From NCBI GenBank assembly GCA_014218235.1, contig CM024766.1, positions 70,173,207 to 70,237,206 of the forward strand: DNA of 64,000 nucleotides. Direction: 5' to 3'. A program made the position numbers and the translations under genes. Origin of the DNA: Colocasia esculenta (Eukaryota; Streptophyta; Magnoliopsida; Alismatales; Araceae). Below are positions 1 through 11,099 of the stretch, in pieces. Within the stretch, counting starts at the first letter, position 1, and each line of letters starts with the position of its first letter. The notes below the pieces were generated by a model that worked only from the letters and a program-made list of their open reading frames with translations, did not search any database and had not been told where the DNA came from.

Positions 1-780
1 GAGGATATCTTTACAGCAATGATAGCATGAGAAAACTTATGCCAAAAAGGTTATGTAGATATAACTTCTTTAAGAGTGTCTTCCTTGCATCTAGTGGAAA
101 ATCTATGTCAAGTGCACATGAACATCAACTATAGACATGGGCATAAGCTAAAAGAAACATGGTCACAGGAAAGAAAGCCATTATTATAGGTTTTTATTGA
201 ACACAAGTCAAAGTAAGATCATGGTAGACACCTAGACTCAAGGTTCTAACAAAAGAAAGAGACAAGAGGAAGGAAAATCCTACAGAACATGGAACAAATA
301 GAAAATATGGGTTTATACAAATGGAGAGACCACAAGCATGAAAACAAGAAATGGAAGAAGAATCGTAGGGAGGAACCTACTTAGCCAAAGAGGAATGCAA
401 ATCCTCCTATATTCCAGGTAAAAGGATGCAATGATAGTAGTGGCAGCACAACAATCGTAGTAGCAGCAGCAGCAACAACAACAACAACAGTTGTAGCAGC
501 AGCAGCTACAGCAGGAACAACAGCAAGAGTCGCAGCAGTAGCAGCTACAGCAGGAGCAGCAGCTACAGCTCCAACAATGGTCGTAACAATAGTAAGATGG
601 GAGTATGGGATGAAGAGCAAGTGGGTAAAACTTTCACGAGAGTGGTTAAGGAGGAGTATATATAAGCCTTGAGATTACATGCATGGTTGGCACGTAATCC
701 TCCAACCATCATTGCAAAAACCCACGCGTTGAGGGTAGAAACCTCCTACTCTCCCTTTTCAGCCACGTTCACAGTGAAGT
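1..780. other. AT-rich stretch without a recognisable gene
   Basis: No supported gene is seen. The only structured part is a CAG/CAA-rich run at about 441-590, listed separately. The rest is AT-rich with short purine runs. Its neighbour on the right is a decayed copia LTR, so this is probably old retrotransposon debris or intergenic DNA. Confidence 0.5.
441..590 (+). repeat. CAG/CAA-rich run, possible relic of Gln-rich coding sequence
   Basis: Read on the + strand this stretch gives long runs of Gln broken by TAG codons, for example CAG CAG TAG CAG. On the minus strand it gives a low-complexity Ala/Val/Thr ORF, which I regard as a shadow. Gln-rich tails are common at the end of gypsy gag proteins, and TAG-for-Gln changes are seen throughout this window, so a decayed gag tail is possible. 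A plain microsatellite is the alternative. Confidence 0.35.
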
Positions 781-1575
781 TTTTGTTGCCCATCTAGCAA
801 GCCCAGAGGGGGGGGGGGGTGAATGGGATTCTAAAAATTCTTTCAGATTAAAAACCTATCAATAAAAATGCTAAACACAAAAACACTACGATCGATAGTT
901 AGTGTTAATGATAATGAAGACAAACAAGCAAGCACACAAACACAGGAGGATTTTATCCTACTTTAGACCTCCTATCCCAAGGAATCCTACGTCCAGTCGC
1001 CAAGCAATAACTTGGGATTTCACTAAGTAAGGGTATTGTCCCCCTTAAGGACCCTTACACATCTAGCCGCAACTGGCATTCTCTTCAAACCCAGAAGAGG
1101 TACAAACTGCCACCTGATACACAGGTCTTCCTTCCTCAATGAAGGAAATAACGACCACCTGTTTCCAACATGTCTTCTCTTCATAGTCTGAAGAGGAACA
1201 CACAGAAACAATATGCTTAAAGACGACAGGCCCTTAGACCAAGCTTACAACAAAATGCTTGATCTGAGGCAATGTCTAAGAGAGAGAGATTTGAACTAGA
1301 AAAATCTCTTAGAACAACAAGCTCTCAAAATGTCTAAACAATGAAAGGCAGAGAGCTAAGAGCTAAAGAAAGGATGGAGTGAAACAAGAGCTCTTCTTTC
1401 TGATGCTCGCAAGTTGTAGATGATTCTCAGTGAAACACTATCGCACCAAAACATTTTTCTTCATGGAGTCTTTAGTCTTCTATATATTCTCTGCAGCATA
1501 TTTTGACCGTTGAAGTAGCCGTTCAGATGCCTGTTATCTCACAACTTTATGTCCGTTAGAGAGACTGGTCGTAGG
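781..1575 (-). mobile_element. decayed Ty1/copia-type LTR fragment
   Basis: Read on the minus strand, the fragment shows features common in SIRE-like copia LTRs: several AACGG-containing motifs (complement of 1500-1560), a TATA-like stretch (complement of 1481-1488), and near the far end a polyC run followed by a C-rich tract (G run at 808-819 on the + strand, followed by TGAAT). The Tat element at 1576 truncates it, and the rest of its U3 may continue at 44331-44640. No coding sequence is left. Assignment rests on motif resemblance only. Confidence 0.5.
1571..1575. repeat. near-matching target-site duplication of the Tat element
   Basis: GTAGG immediately before the 5' LTR, against GCAGG at 44331-44335 immediately after the 3' LTR. 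Four of five bases match; the mismatch is C versus T in a CAG context, as expected from deamination. Confidence 0.6.
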
Positions 1576-1751
1576 TGTAGACACGCCATTTTATATCATG
1601 TCGAACAAATTTCATGTTACACCATAATGCCTCGAAGTGCCTCTCTTCGATTAACCTCTTGAGTGATTTTTCTTTTTTTTTCTGGATTTTTCTAGGATTT
1701 TTAGGAATTTCTCAAAGGGGGTCGAAAGGGTCTGTTAAACCTAAATTATTC

Positions 1752-2297
1752 GCGTCTGATACATTGGACGTCTTTTTTAGGAGGAGTGATCCGCGGCAGG
1801 TAAAACTGACGTGCATCACACTTGCTTTTCCCGTACCTTCTGTCTGGAATCGCGTCCGACAAAGCTGCCGCGATTTAAAGTCAAAGCCTATGCCATACCC
1901 CTAAAGGCGCGGCATTTAAGAGGGGTCACATTTCAAATCATGAGAAATCAAGAATTGCGTCTGGCTAAGCCGACGCGATTCAAAGTCAAAGCCTAAACGT
2001 ACCCCCCCTAAGCCACGGCATTTAAGAGCCCCATGCCTCAAATCATGGCAAATTTAGAATCACGTCCGCTTATGTCACTGCGTTTTCAAAAGTCATCAAT
2101 CAAATCAAGATCGATTCTATCAAAAGATCGATTTGCTAGGAAAATGCGGCGACTTTACGAGACGTGATTCTCAACGTAGCTGTGGGCTATAATCATCATG
2201 CAAATGTCAAATCAGGCGGAAATCAAGGCGCTTCTATATCTGCGACGCTTTAGTCGGACGCGATTCATCATAGAAAGGCGTCCACTGTCCCCGACGT
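1752..2297. promoter_or_regulatory. U3 dyad array, GCGTC-N10-GACGC, eight copies
   Basis: Copies occupy 1752-1771, 1793-1812, 1852-1871, 1957-1976, 2062-2081, 2146-2165, 2242-2261 and 2278-2297. Each spans exactly 20 bp. Arms are GCGTC or a one-base variant (GCGGC, ACGTC, GCGAC) and GACGC or a variant (GCCGC, GACGT), and most are followed by GATT. Better copies extend to GAATCGCGTC and GACGCGATTC. Spacers differ between copies. The last one ends 17 bp before the TATA box. All eight recur at equivalent places in the 3' LTR. Confidence 0.8.
1847..2087 (+). repeat. 105-bp tandem repeat in U3
   Basis: Units start at GAAT of 1847, 1952 and 2057, exactly 105 bp apart; the third is partial. Each unit holds a dyad near its start, then AAAGTCAAAGCC-like sequence, and in the first two a GGCATTTAAGAG block. 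The same structure is in the 3' LTR near 42983-43230. Confidence 0.75.
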
Positions 2298-2314
2298 GAT
2301 TCAAGAATTTTGTC

Positions 2315-2325
2315 TATAAATATAG
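2315..2325 (+). promoter_or_regulatory. LTR TATA box
   Basis: TATAAATATAG, matched by TATAAATACAG at 43451 in the 3' LTR. It lies just downstream of the dyad array, so transcription of the element probably starts about 30 bp further on. Confidence 0.65.
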
Positions 2326-3183
2326 ACCCAGGGGTCATTTGTTCCATAACTTTCCCCGACTGCAGCGAAGCCCTGCCGAACCGGCACCTCGACCTCCAAG
2401 CCAAAGTTTCCAACCCCCCCTGAGGTGAAGCCCTGTCGGGTCAGAAGCTCGCGTTCCGGAGCCAAGGAGGAGCACGCTCGTCATCCTACATCTTCCTCCT
2501 CGGGATCCGGAGCTTCCGTTCCTTTCGCGAGCGTTGGAGCAAGGCAGGGAGGGTGTCTCTTCATCTCCTTCATCCGCCAGGGCAGCGGGCTCCATCGCCG
2601 TCTCCTCTCCCTTCCATTCCTTTTCACTTTAGTCTTCTTTAGCGTTGCATTCATCACACTCATTACACACACACACCGCATCTTTCTTCTACCTAACTTT
2701 TAGGGGTTTAATACTACCCCCACGAGGTGTGTTAACCTCTGGTTAATGCTTTTTATTTCCATCTCTTTCGAGCATTTTACCACACTTCACAGTCTGACCT
2801 TTTCTTCACTTGTTTCCTTGTTTCTACTTTTTACAAGGTAACTATCGAGTTAAATCTCCTTCGTCGGCTGGTCGGTGGAAGGAGGAAGGAGGACCCATGC
2901 ACACAACTCCCGCAATCTCCGGGTGAAGGTAAGTCCCCCGCGTTTTCCTCTTCTCCCGTCTCCTTCGGTGCCTACGAGCACCTGGCGATCACATCACACC
3001 ACCCTCGTGCACACACACACCGCTTCCCTTCTTCCTTTCGTACTTTTTCTGCTTTTCCACCCATCTCGCCATCTTCTTTTCATTACATGTTAAAAAACCT
3101 TTTCTTTTCCCTTTTCTTTTAAAGTCATATTTTTTCCCCTTTGTGGGACCGTGTTTTTAGGGAAAAGAAAAACACCGTCTACA

Positions 3184-3204
3184 AATTGGTGATCACGGTT
3201 AGAC
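3184..3204 (+). other. candidate primer-binding site of the Tat element
   Basis: Directly after the LTR comes AATTGGTGATCACGG. The TGG at 3188-3190 is where the primer CCA end would pair. I cannot match it to a particular plant tRNA; it is not the methionine-type or aspartate-type site used by the other elements here. Confidence 0.4.
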
Positions 3205-4267
3205 ACTTCTTCTTTTAGCTCGGTTACCTCCTTCGGCACCCACGTGTGCCCCTCCTTCGACACCCACATGTGTCTCTCCTTTCGTACCCCACGCGGTACA
3301 CCCCTCCCCTTTCGCACCCCACGCGGTGTTATTTGAAGCTACCCATCGCAGTTACCAATTCATAGTTGTGCTGTTTATTTTTCTCTAACACTTCCTGCAT
3401 AGAAATTTGACTTAAAAGAAAAGAGAAAAAAAATAAAAAAAATCACCATCCTGCTCCCTTCCCCATTTACTTACTTTCACCTAAAGAAAGCATCTTCATT
3501 TGGTCTTCGCTTCTTCCTATTTAATTGTTTGAAAGCATACTCCTTTGATTTACAACTTTTTGTAACTGCTCGGTTGCCTCTTTGATCCGCGTCTAGTACA
3601 GACGACGCGTTTTGTTCATTGCTTTGTGTGGCGGGCATACCCGACGCGATTTGTGACAGAGTCCGGAGGGAGTCGCCTCAGCTCTTACAACTTCTGCGAG
3701 CTGTCAGATCTGCGGCTGACTGAACGGACGTGATTTACTGAAGCGCGTCCACTGTACTGGACGCGATTTAGTCTATCACAGAGAGCTCGGTTTTCTGTCA
3801 TCTTGCATTTTTGCATTTACAGGGCATATTTTTCGGCCGAGGGACCTCCTTCCCTCCCTTTCCTAGAATCCACACACCTCTCTCGGTGAGGGCTATCTCC
3901 CCATTGGGCATTCCGTCTCATTGGGCTAGAGAATCCTCATCGGGACCTCCATAAGTCTCCATACCCTGTGGATTCCCTCACGGCGGACCGAGCAGGTTGT
4001 ACCATCCTGGAGACCCCTGCCAGAATACCCATTGCGTGAAAGGAAGTTACTTAGTGGGCCCGGAGTTATCATTCTACCCATTTAGGCCCATACCCACTCG
4101 GAGTGACACATTGCAATTAAAATCCACGTTGAGTTTTATTGAACATTCGAAGTGGACGTAAGCATATTCAAGTGTGTGGATTAAAAGTCATTAACCTCTT
4201 CTCTCAAACTTGTTTGAATAGTTGTTTGGTAAGTGTCCTTTAAAACACATTGTTTGTTGAAAACTTC
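3205..4267 (+). other. Tat leader region between LTR and gag
   Basis: No gene is seen. An A-rich patch lies at 3417-3440. Four more dyads lie at 3589-3608, 3628-3647 (weak left arm), 3712-3731 and 3745-3764. The last, GCGTCCACTGTACTGGACGC, is a near-perfect inverted repeat. The presence of the motif in the leader as well as U3 suggests it acts on the element as a whole. Confidence 0.6.
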
Positions 4268-7209
4268 ATGCAGCTTCGTTCAGGCCGATCTCTTTCGATG
4301 GTCGAACACAAAGATATGGCTTACCATGATGATACCTATGAGGATGTGTATGACTCCCTGGGCTCCTTTCCACGCCTTCCCGATGCACCTCATGATGGTC
4401 TTGCCACCTCGCATGTTAATGCGATGGATACTCAGGTTCCCCACATCTCGCCGAGGCATGACGCTGGAAATGCCTCTACCCCAATTGATCTGTCCCAACA
4501 TGTGGACATCCTCCAGAGCCTCCAAGCTTCTCAGCTTCGGGAGGTCCAGGCTGCCCTCAAGGGGAAGTCTGTCCCCGATCCAGTTCAAGCTTTCCACCCG
4601 AGTGCAAGTGTTCATATTCAACCTGCTCGCGACCCGACGGTTCGAGTCTCTCCTACCCCCTCTCGGGCTAATTCTGTTATTCACTCTCGCCCCCACAACC
4701 CTGTTGGGGGGCCTTCTCATGTTCAGCTGAGCCCCAACATGGCAAGGGCCACCAACCTTCCTCGGGCTCCGGACCATATTTCCGTGCCCGTCGGCGCCCC
4801 TCCCCTTCACTATTCCGCTCAGGTAGATGTCCCCCACCACCTTCCTTCTGGGGCACCTCCCAAACCATCTTCCAACCAACTTACCCAAGCCCTCCTGGCA
4901 AAGGTGAGTCGTTTGGAACAAGATTTAAAAAGGGTGTCCGCACCCAAGGATTCCTTCGAACCGGCACTCCCTTCTATGTCGATCTTCCATCTCCCTCCTT
5001 ATGAGTTGCCGATTTACTGCCGGTACAACGGCACCGGCAACCCATTCGTACACATTAAAGAATTCATGTACGAATCCTCCTTCTGGAAAAATGACAGCCG
5101 TGCTCTTGCATTCCTATTCCGTCGGTCTTTGATGGGCCCGCCCTTGAGTGGTTCTACTCTCTAGAGCCCTCAGACGCCGAGGACTTTGAAGCAGTGCGAA
5201 GGAAGTTCTTGCAGAGGTACAGAGATAGATTTGGACCTGCACTATCAATCACCGATTAAATGGCTGAGAGGATGAAGGCTGATGAAGATTTCGTGCATTA
5301 TGCTAACTGCTGGAGAGCCATGGCTGAGCGATTGAGGGACCCACTATCCGAGCCTGAACAAGTAAAGATGATCACGGCAAATGCCACGCCGCAATTCAGA
5401 CATATTTTGGCCATGAACAAACTAACCACAATGGAAGAATTATATGAGAGGGCCTGTTATATTCAGACCCAACTAAAAGACTCTCCAATCATGGCCATGT
5501 TTGAGCCTAAGACCCGGATATTCAAGAAGGGTAGTGGTGCTCCCCCTACTGGCGGTCCCACAACCGAGGGGGTCATACACAATGAGTAGGTGAGTGCAAT
5601 GGGCAACCCTAGTCCTTCCACCTACCGCCCCAGCAACAACACCAACACCAGAGCCCAACAGCCCCAGCAACCGGCCCCCAGGCCAAACAACTCTCCAATG
5701 TTTAGGGCACCATCACAACAGCCCCAACAGCCTCAACAACCACAATACCAGCAGCCTCAGCGGCCCCAATACCAACAGCCTTCCACCAACCAATACTACC
5801 AGCAACCCCAGCCTCCACAATATCGTCAGCCGCAGCAGCCCCAGTACCGACAACCTGCCCCTCCTGAGTACCAACAACGACAACCTGCTCCTACACCTCC
5901 CCAATACAACCAAGTACCTCCTCCAGGCGCCTATGAACCCCAGCAGCCTCGACGTCCCCCAGGCCCGAGGAGAACCCATTACCCTCCATTGCCGGAGACA
6001 CTACCAGATATTTTCAGTGCCCTCATGGCCGCCGGTGCACTCACCTTGCCAAGGGAAAGGCTACAATGGCCTCTCGATGTTGATATGTCCCGCTACTGTG
6101 CATTTCATCGGGACCGGGCCATACTTTAGAGGCATGTTTCCATTTCAAAGACTATATATATAATTTGAATGACAATGGAGGCATAGATTGGGAGGAAATG
6201 AGAAAGTATATTGTTGAGATGAAGGCAAGGACGCCCCTCGGGCAGGTCTAGCAGCAGCAACCGCAGCAACAGCAGCCATAGGCACCTCAGCAACAGCCCA
6301 GCATGGGCATAGTTCAGAATCCCCTCCCGGAGCACCAGCCTCCGAACCAACAAGTAAATGCTTGCACGACGTCTCCCAGCAATGAAAGAACGCTCGGTCG
6401 GCCTACGGAAGTAGCCTTCACGTCCCAATCCTCTTTCACCTTACCCCCCTTCATCCATACACCTACCTCTGACAACCCGCTACCCTCCTTTCTATGCATC
6501 CCTATCCACTTCTTGCACCGTCTAACCAACCATCTAACCCGCCAATCATCCGCCAACACACTGTCACCACAACACCACCACCCACCAACACACAAGCCCC
6601 CTTCTTACGCAACACCTCCACCGTACCACCACAACCAAACCGCCCATCCCCTACCATCACTGCCCCGCATCCACCACCGTCATCAAACCCACATTTCCTC
6701 CGCACACCATCAACCATACCTCTCATTACCCCCAATCACCAAGCTCCCTTTCTTCGTACCACTACTGCACCCTCGAGTACGGCAAGCATCCAATTGCCAT
6801 ATCAAATATTCACCCCCAGCCTTCCACCTCCCTACCACCTTCCGTTCTGCCGGCAGCGGCATCAACAGTGGGAGAAAGCTCAGAGGCAACCATGGTGCTC
6901 CGAAGTGGGCGCATATTTAACAGAATATTCCCCCAGCAGCAGGAACAAGCATCAGTGCCCCAGGAGGAAGAAGCCCAGCAAGAGGAGTCCCTCCCAAGGA
7001 CTCAGTATGATCTGCTAAAGCACCTGGACAAGACTCCAGCAAGGATATCCATCCTAGAATTAATCAAGAGGTCAGTGGTGCACCAGGAGGCCCTTATGCA
7101 GTATTTGCAGAAAGTCATGGTGAATGAGGACTTGCCAGTGAATCAAATTAGTGCTGTCCTGACTCCCACAAGCTTGCACCCGGCCATAGAATTTCATGAA
7201 GATGAGTTA
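4268..7209 (+). pseudogene. Tat gag, broken, upstream part of gag-pol
   Basis: This is the structural Gag of the Tat element. The start is chosen at ATG 4268 because it gives MQLRSGRSLS, a motif common at Tat Gag N-termini; ATG 4250 is in the same frame. A Gag core follows (YCRYNGTGNPFVHIKEF near 5014-5064). A frameshift near 5115-5140 moves the rest of the core to another frame. Stops are TAA 5257, TAG 5587, TAG 6249 and TAG 6279. Residues from 5590 to 5990 are Pro/Gln/Tyr-rich. A C-x2-H...H...C zinc-finger-like stretch (YCAFHRD onwards, about 6092-6140) is split by a frameshift near 6117. The section from 6868 begins a new frame with a second LRSGR motif at 6892. The frame is cut at 7209 by the chromovirus and resumes in phase at 27775. 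Confidence 0.8.
7205..7209. repeat. target-site duplication AGTTA, left copy
   Basis: AGTTA at 7205-7209 and again at 27770-27774, directly flanking the TGTAAC...GTTACA termini of the chromovirus. A perfect 5-bp duplication fixes both ends of that insertion. Confidence 0.9.
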
Positions 7210-7257
7210 TGTAACATCCATGTCCCCCTTTGTGGGTTTGTCCTCTCGTCTGAGGTC

Positions 7258-7567
7258 GCGACAGAGCGACCCGTCGCCTTCTGAAGGCGACGGAGGTAAC
7301 CGTCGCCTTCTGATTATGAACGCACTGGCCGCCCCTGTCGCGATAGGACTCTGATAGCAGGCAGTTCTTTTGTCGTCTTTCTGTCAGAGAGGTGGTGACA
7401 CCTGTGGCTTTGCATGCATGAACGCGACGCTCTGGTCCGTTGCGATCAGATGTCAGCATTGCATGCACGCCACGTGGTGGCTTTAACCGCCAAGGTCACA
7501 GATGTTAAGATCGCGATGTAGGAGGGTGTCGCGTTAGCGTTGCTAACGCGACGACTGGGTCCGTCGC
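7258..7567. promoter_or_regulatory. dyad cluster 1, GCGAC-N10-GTCGC, six copies
   Basis: Copies at 7258-7277, 7287-7306, 7322-7341, 7424-7443, 7513-7532 and 7548-7567, each exactly 20 bp. Arms often extend to AACGCGAC and GTCGCGTTC, and many right arms are followed by TTCTGA. Spacers differ. Their counterparts in the 3' LTR show arm decay by C/T and G/A changes, for example GTGAC-N10-GTCGC at 25283-25302. Confidence 0.8.
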
Positions 7568-8297
7568 GTTCTGAACGTCTGTGTTTAAGTTGCTATGGCC
7601 GAGAGCAAAATCCCCATTTACCTCTTTGCTCTATGTTTTCTTCCTTCGGCGATCTCCCCTTTGGGTGTGCTCCGTGGGAGCTTGGGAAGGAGGCTTGTGG
7701 CTTGTCTTGATAAGTGTTGGTTGTGCTTGTGAGGGTTGTGCATTTATTGGGTTTGATTGTGAAGATCTCCTCTTCTTTCTCTTCTCCTTACTGTGTGTTC
7801 TTCATGTTTGGAGTGCAACTTCTCCTTTGGCTCAAGGAGGAGGTGCTCGGCTCGCGAGAGGCGGCTCGTGGAGCGTTGGAGCTCGGAGGTGGAGGGGTGC
7901 AATCCTACGAGAAGGCCCTAATTGGGTGGATCTTTACATTGAGGTAGGGAACCCCAAAACCTCCACCTAGTTCTACACGCTAGGTTCATAACCCTCCTTC
8001 CAAGCCTAGAAATCCTGTTTACGATGTGCATTGTTCTCCTTGATTTCATGTGTTATGAATTCATGGTGTTGCTTGGATGTTTTCATGCTTGGGAGGGGTT
8101 TGTATGAAGTGTGATCATTATTGCATGTGAGGATAATGAGTGTAGTTGATTTCCCTTGGCATGCATGGGGTCATTTAAGGGAGGTTTATGGCCTTTTGAG
8201 CAGTTTACATTGTGTGACATGCTCCCCTCCCCGCATCGAACAATTTCTGGAGTTTTTGGGGTGTGAAGTTGTTTTGTTTGAACACTCGGGTGTGGTC

Positions 8298-8604
8298 GCG
8301 ACGGGGTTCCCAGTCGCGACCAGGTCGCGACGTATCTTTGCGTCGCGTTCTCTCTAAACGCACCCCGGCACCCATCGTGTCTAGCAAACGCGACAGGGTA
8401 CGTGGTCAACATTCAGGAGTTTGGGGTCTCGCTGGAACGCGACCGCCGTCGCTATCTCGCGTGTTGGGTTCAGAAGACCAGGGCTTGTTGCGGCGCCCAT
8501 AGCCGTCGTGATCTTATCGCGACGGGCTCAAGGGTCACCTTCTTGTTTCCTTGTCACGACAGGCAGAACCGTCGCGTTCTGGTCGCGACGGGTCGATACG
8601 TCGC
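8298..8604. promoter_or_regulatory. dyad cluster 2, GCGAC-N10-GTCGC, six copies
   Basis: Copies at 8298-8317, 8327-8346, 8390-8409, 8519-8538, 8556-8575 and 8585-8604, again exactly 20 bp each. Best arms are GTCGCGAC with GTCGCGTTC. The equivalent block in the 3' LTR is about 26288-26570. Confidence 0.78.
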
Positions 8605-9800
8605 CTCCCTGACTGAGAGCTAATTGTCGACTTGTTGTGTTTCCGTTTCCACTGTGACTCTGGTTTCTTGGCACCTGTAATGTTCCTAGTGTAGTGATAC
8701 TTTAGTCTCTTCGCCCAGTGCTAGGCACTTGAGGGCTTGTCCACGAGATAGGTTGTTACCGTTACCTGGGACCCCCGGTCCCCGCATGCCTGTGTCAGAG
8801 GGGGTTGCTTCGGGCGGCGGGGTTTGCCCGAGTCGTTGACTCTGGTAGCAGTAGGGGCAAACGATGGGTCAACGACGTGAGTCGTTTGTGGAGCTCTCTT
8901 AGTTGAGTCTGGGACACCAGGTAGTTGGTAGCTCATATGGCGCAGATCAGCTAGTCCTTTCTCACTGCCTCACTCTATGTGGTTCCGGAACCATTTAGAG
9001 GGGTCAGGCGTTGGACCGTAGTCCAGCCAGACTACGGTAGTTGTGTTTGTTCTTAGTTCCGTGTCTCACTTCGACGGGAGGTGCTAGACATGGACTGTTG
9101 GTCGAGGGTAAGGCGCGTGGTGCACCTGACCGACTCACTAGTGTAGCGTTCTGTAGCTAGTGTGTTTGTCCAGGCAGTGTCTACTGTTAGTGTTTACAGC
9201 TGGGTTCTTGTGGTGCCTTAGTTTACACGGATTTTTCGGTCCCGTTGTGTAGCCTAGACCGACGACCGTGTAGTTTCTTTCACGCTTCCGCACTTGACTC
9301 GGTTTAGTAGAATAAACTTTACTGCTTTATTTATTTATTGCACTTAGTTCTATTCTGCTGTTAGAACCAGTGGGAGATTGGTAGTCCCTACTAGGCTTCT
9401 TCGTGAAGCTCACTCCCTGTTTTGTAGGTGAGACTTCACAGCAGCTCCCTCCGCGGAGGACTGAGGAGACGGGCCCATAGTAGTCAGCGTCTCTAGTGAG
9501 CAGTGTTCCCCCAGCTTGTGTACTTCACCCTCGGGGTATGCCCCTAAGGGACGTGTTCTTTCCCATTTATTTCAGCACTTGTACTTTATTTACTTTGGGA
9601 CTGTACTAGACTATTATCTAGTGTTGGATACTTCTCGTTCACTTATGGTGCACTTTAGTATGTTTGTTGTTATTTATCTCTATTACATATCTTGTTAGAC
9701 CGATTCATTAGCCCTTTCGAGTCTCCAGATCCGTGGGCCGCGGTCCCGATGTTCGGATTCTTGGTGGGAGCCGAGGGTCCGGGCGCCGGGGTCGTTATAG

Positions 9801-9812
9801 TGGTATCAGAGC
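9801..9812 (+). other. primer-binding site, initiator-methionine type
   Basis: TGGTATCAGAGC, one base after the LTR end, matches the 3' end of plant initiator methionine tRNA, the usual primer for chromoviruses and copia elements. Confidence 0.9.
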
Positions 9813-9937
9813 AAGGGGTCTATCAAGACTTGTAGTGGAAATAAGTAATAACGTAAAGTCTCTTAGGAAGTACAAGTAACACTGCTAAGCTGCTGGAGTT
9901 TATCTGTTAACTTCTTATTATGTCTGTTTTGCAGAAC

Positions 9938-9954
9938 ATGCCTCCACGCACTCG
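9938..9954 (+). pseudogene. first 17 nt of chromovirus gag, cut by the Athila insertion
   Basis: ATG at 9938 begins a Met-Pro-Pro-Arg-Thr reading, typical of a chromovirus Gag start. The Athila composite enters within codon 6. Allowing for the 5-bp duplication, the frame continues in phase from 20440. Confidence 0.75.
9950..9954. repeat. target-site duplication ACTCG, left copy
   Basis: ACTCG at 9950-9954 and 20435-20439 flank the outermost Athila LTRs. The match is perfect, so the three-LTR structure entered, or was rearranged, within one insertion site. Confidence 0.9.
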
Positions 9955-10768
9955 TGATAATTACATAATTGTTATAAATAATTGTGTAATTTCATTGACA
10001 AATAATTGATAATTTCATAAATTTTTATTATCATTCGATTACAAGTGCGATAATTGATTAAATCTCTTTTGTGTTGTGTTTGCAGGATTAATGGGCTAAG
10101 AAATGAAGTGTCAAATGGGCCAATGGATTTAATTGGATCAAGAGATAATAATGAGAGATTCTAATTTTTAAAATATTCCCCCTCTCTCTTTCTTTTCAAT
10201 TTTTAAAACTCTTTCTCATTTTTAAAATCCCCTCTCCTATTTTCTAAAAATCTATCTCCTTTAATCTCTCCTCTTTCCTCTCTTCTATCTATCTATTTTA
10301 AAAAGATTCTATTTCCTCTCTCATTCCTCCCCTCTTCTAAAACCTCCTCTCTTTCTCATTCCCGGGGACCTTCTTCTTCTTTTCTCTCTTCTCCCTCTCT
10401 TGGACCGGAGGTCTTCCCCCTCCTCTTCTCTTTCCCTTTTTCTTCTTCCTCTCTTCTTCCTCTCTCGCTTTCTCTGGCCTGGTCTCTCTCGGTGCACACA
10501 GAAGCAGCAGCAGCAGCCCACGCCTGGCCGCGCGCTTGCGCGCCCACCTGCACGCCCGCACGCCGCCACGCGCCCCTGCGCGACCCTGCGAGCCTCCGCC
10601 CGTGCGAGCCAGGCTGCCAGCCGCACTGCCAGCTGCTCGCACGTGGCCGCTCCCACCCGGCACCTGCCTGCCCCGCGCTCGTGCCCACCTGCAGCCGCCC
10701 CTGCCTCCACGCACCTGCGCCCCGCCACACTGCTGCCGCCCCCCGCGCCCGCGCCGCAGGCCCATCCA

Positions 10769-10806
10769 CCTTTCACGTTGCATGCATTTGCATGCAATGT
10801 GAAAGG
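10769..10806. repeat. TGCATGCA palindrome in Athila LTR A
   Basis: An inverted repeat with 18-bp arms around a TT centre, core TTGCATGCATTTGCATGCAA. The same site recurs at about 15806-15833 and 19806-19833 with paired and unpaired changes. TGCATGCA contains the RY element (CATGCA) bound by plant B3-domain factors. Confidence 0.7.
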
Positions 10807-10877
10807 GCCACGTCACCCTCTCTCCCCTCTCTCGCCTTCTCTTCCTCTCTCCTATCGCTCTCTCTCCTCTCTCGTCT

Positions 10878-10881
10878 CTTT

Positions 10882-10928
<47 letters not shown>

Positions 10929-11007
10929 TCTCTTGTTCTCTCTCTCGCCCTCTCTCTCTTCTCGTTCTCTCTCCAGTTCTCTCTATTTTCTCATCCTCTC
11001 TCTCTTC

Positions 11008-11096
<89 letters not shown>
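10878..11096 (+). repeat. CT microsatellite blocks
   Basis: Two nearly pure CT runs separated by imperfect CT-rich sequence. LTRs B and C have shorter runs at the same place, so the tract has expanded in LTR A. Confidence 0.9.

Positions 11097-11099
<3 letters not shown>

Larger units (their letters stand above)
1576..3183 (+). repeat. Tat element 5' LTR
   Basis: 1608 bp, TGTAGACACG to CGTCTACA, aligned along its length by eye with 42711-44330. U3 carries eight dyad motifs, a 105-bp tandem repeat and a TATA box at 2315. The U5 side is rich in C and T. ORFs inside it, such as 2335-2703 on either strand, are not believable genes. Confidence 0.92.
7210..9799 (+). repeat. chromovirus 5' LTR
   Basis: 2590 bp, starting TGTAACATCC and ending GTCGTTATA (the 3' copy ends GTCGTTACA). 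It contains two dyad clusters. Short ORFs such as 7581-7970 and 8121-8502 overlap LTR sequence and have no family resemblance, so they are not called. Confidence 0.9.

Noticed and set aside
4280..4921. 213-codon minus-strand ORF
   Set aside because: It is opposite the Tat gag N-terminus, whose + strand has the recognisable motifs.
7581..8502. Small + strand ORFs in the chromovirus LTR, recurring at 25661-26459
   Set aside because: LTR-internal, no domain, and not preserved between the two LTRs.
9801..9812. Possible tRNA gene fragment
   Set aside because: Only the 12-nt primer site is present; there is no cloverleaf around it.
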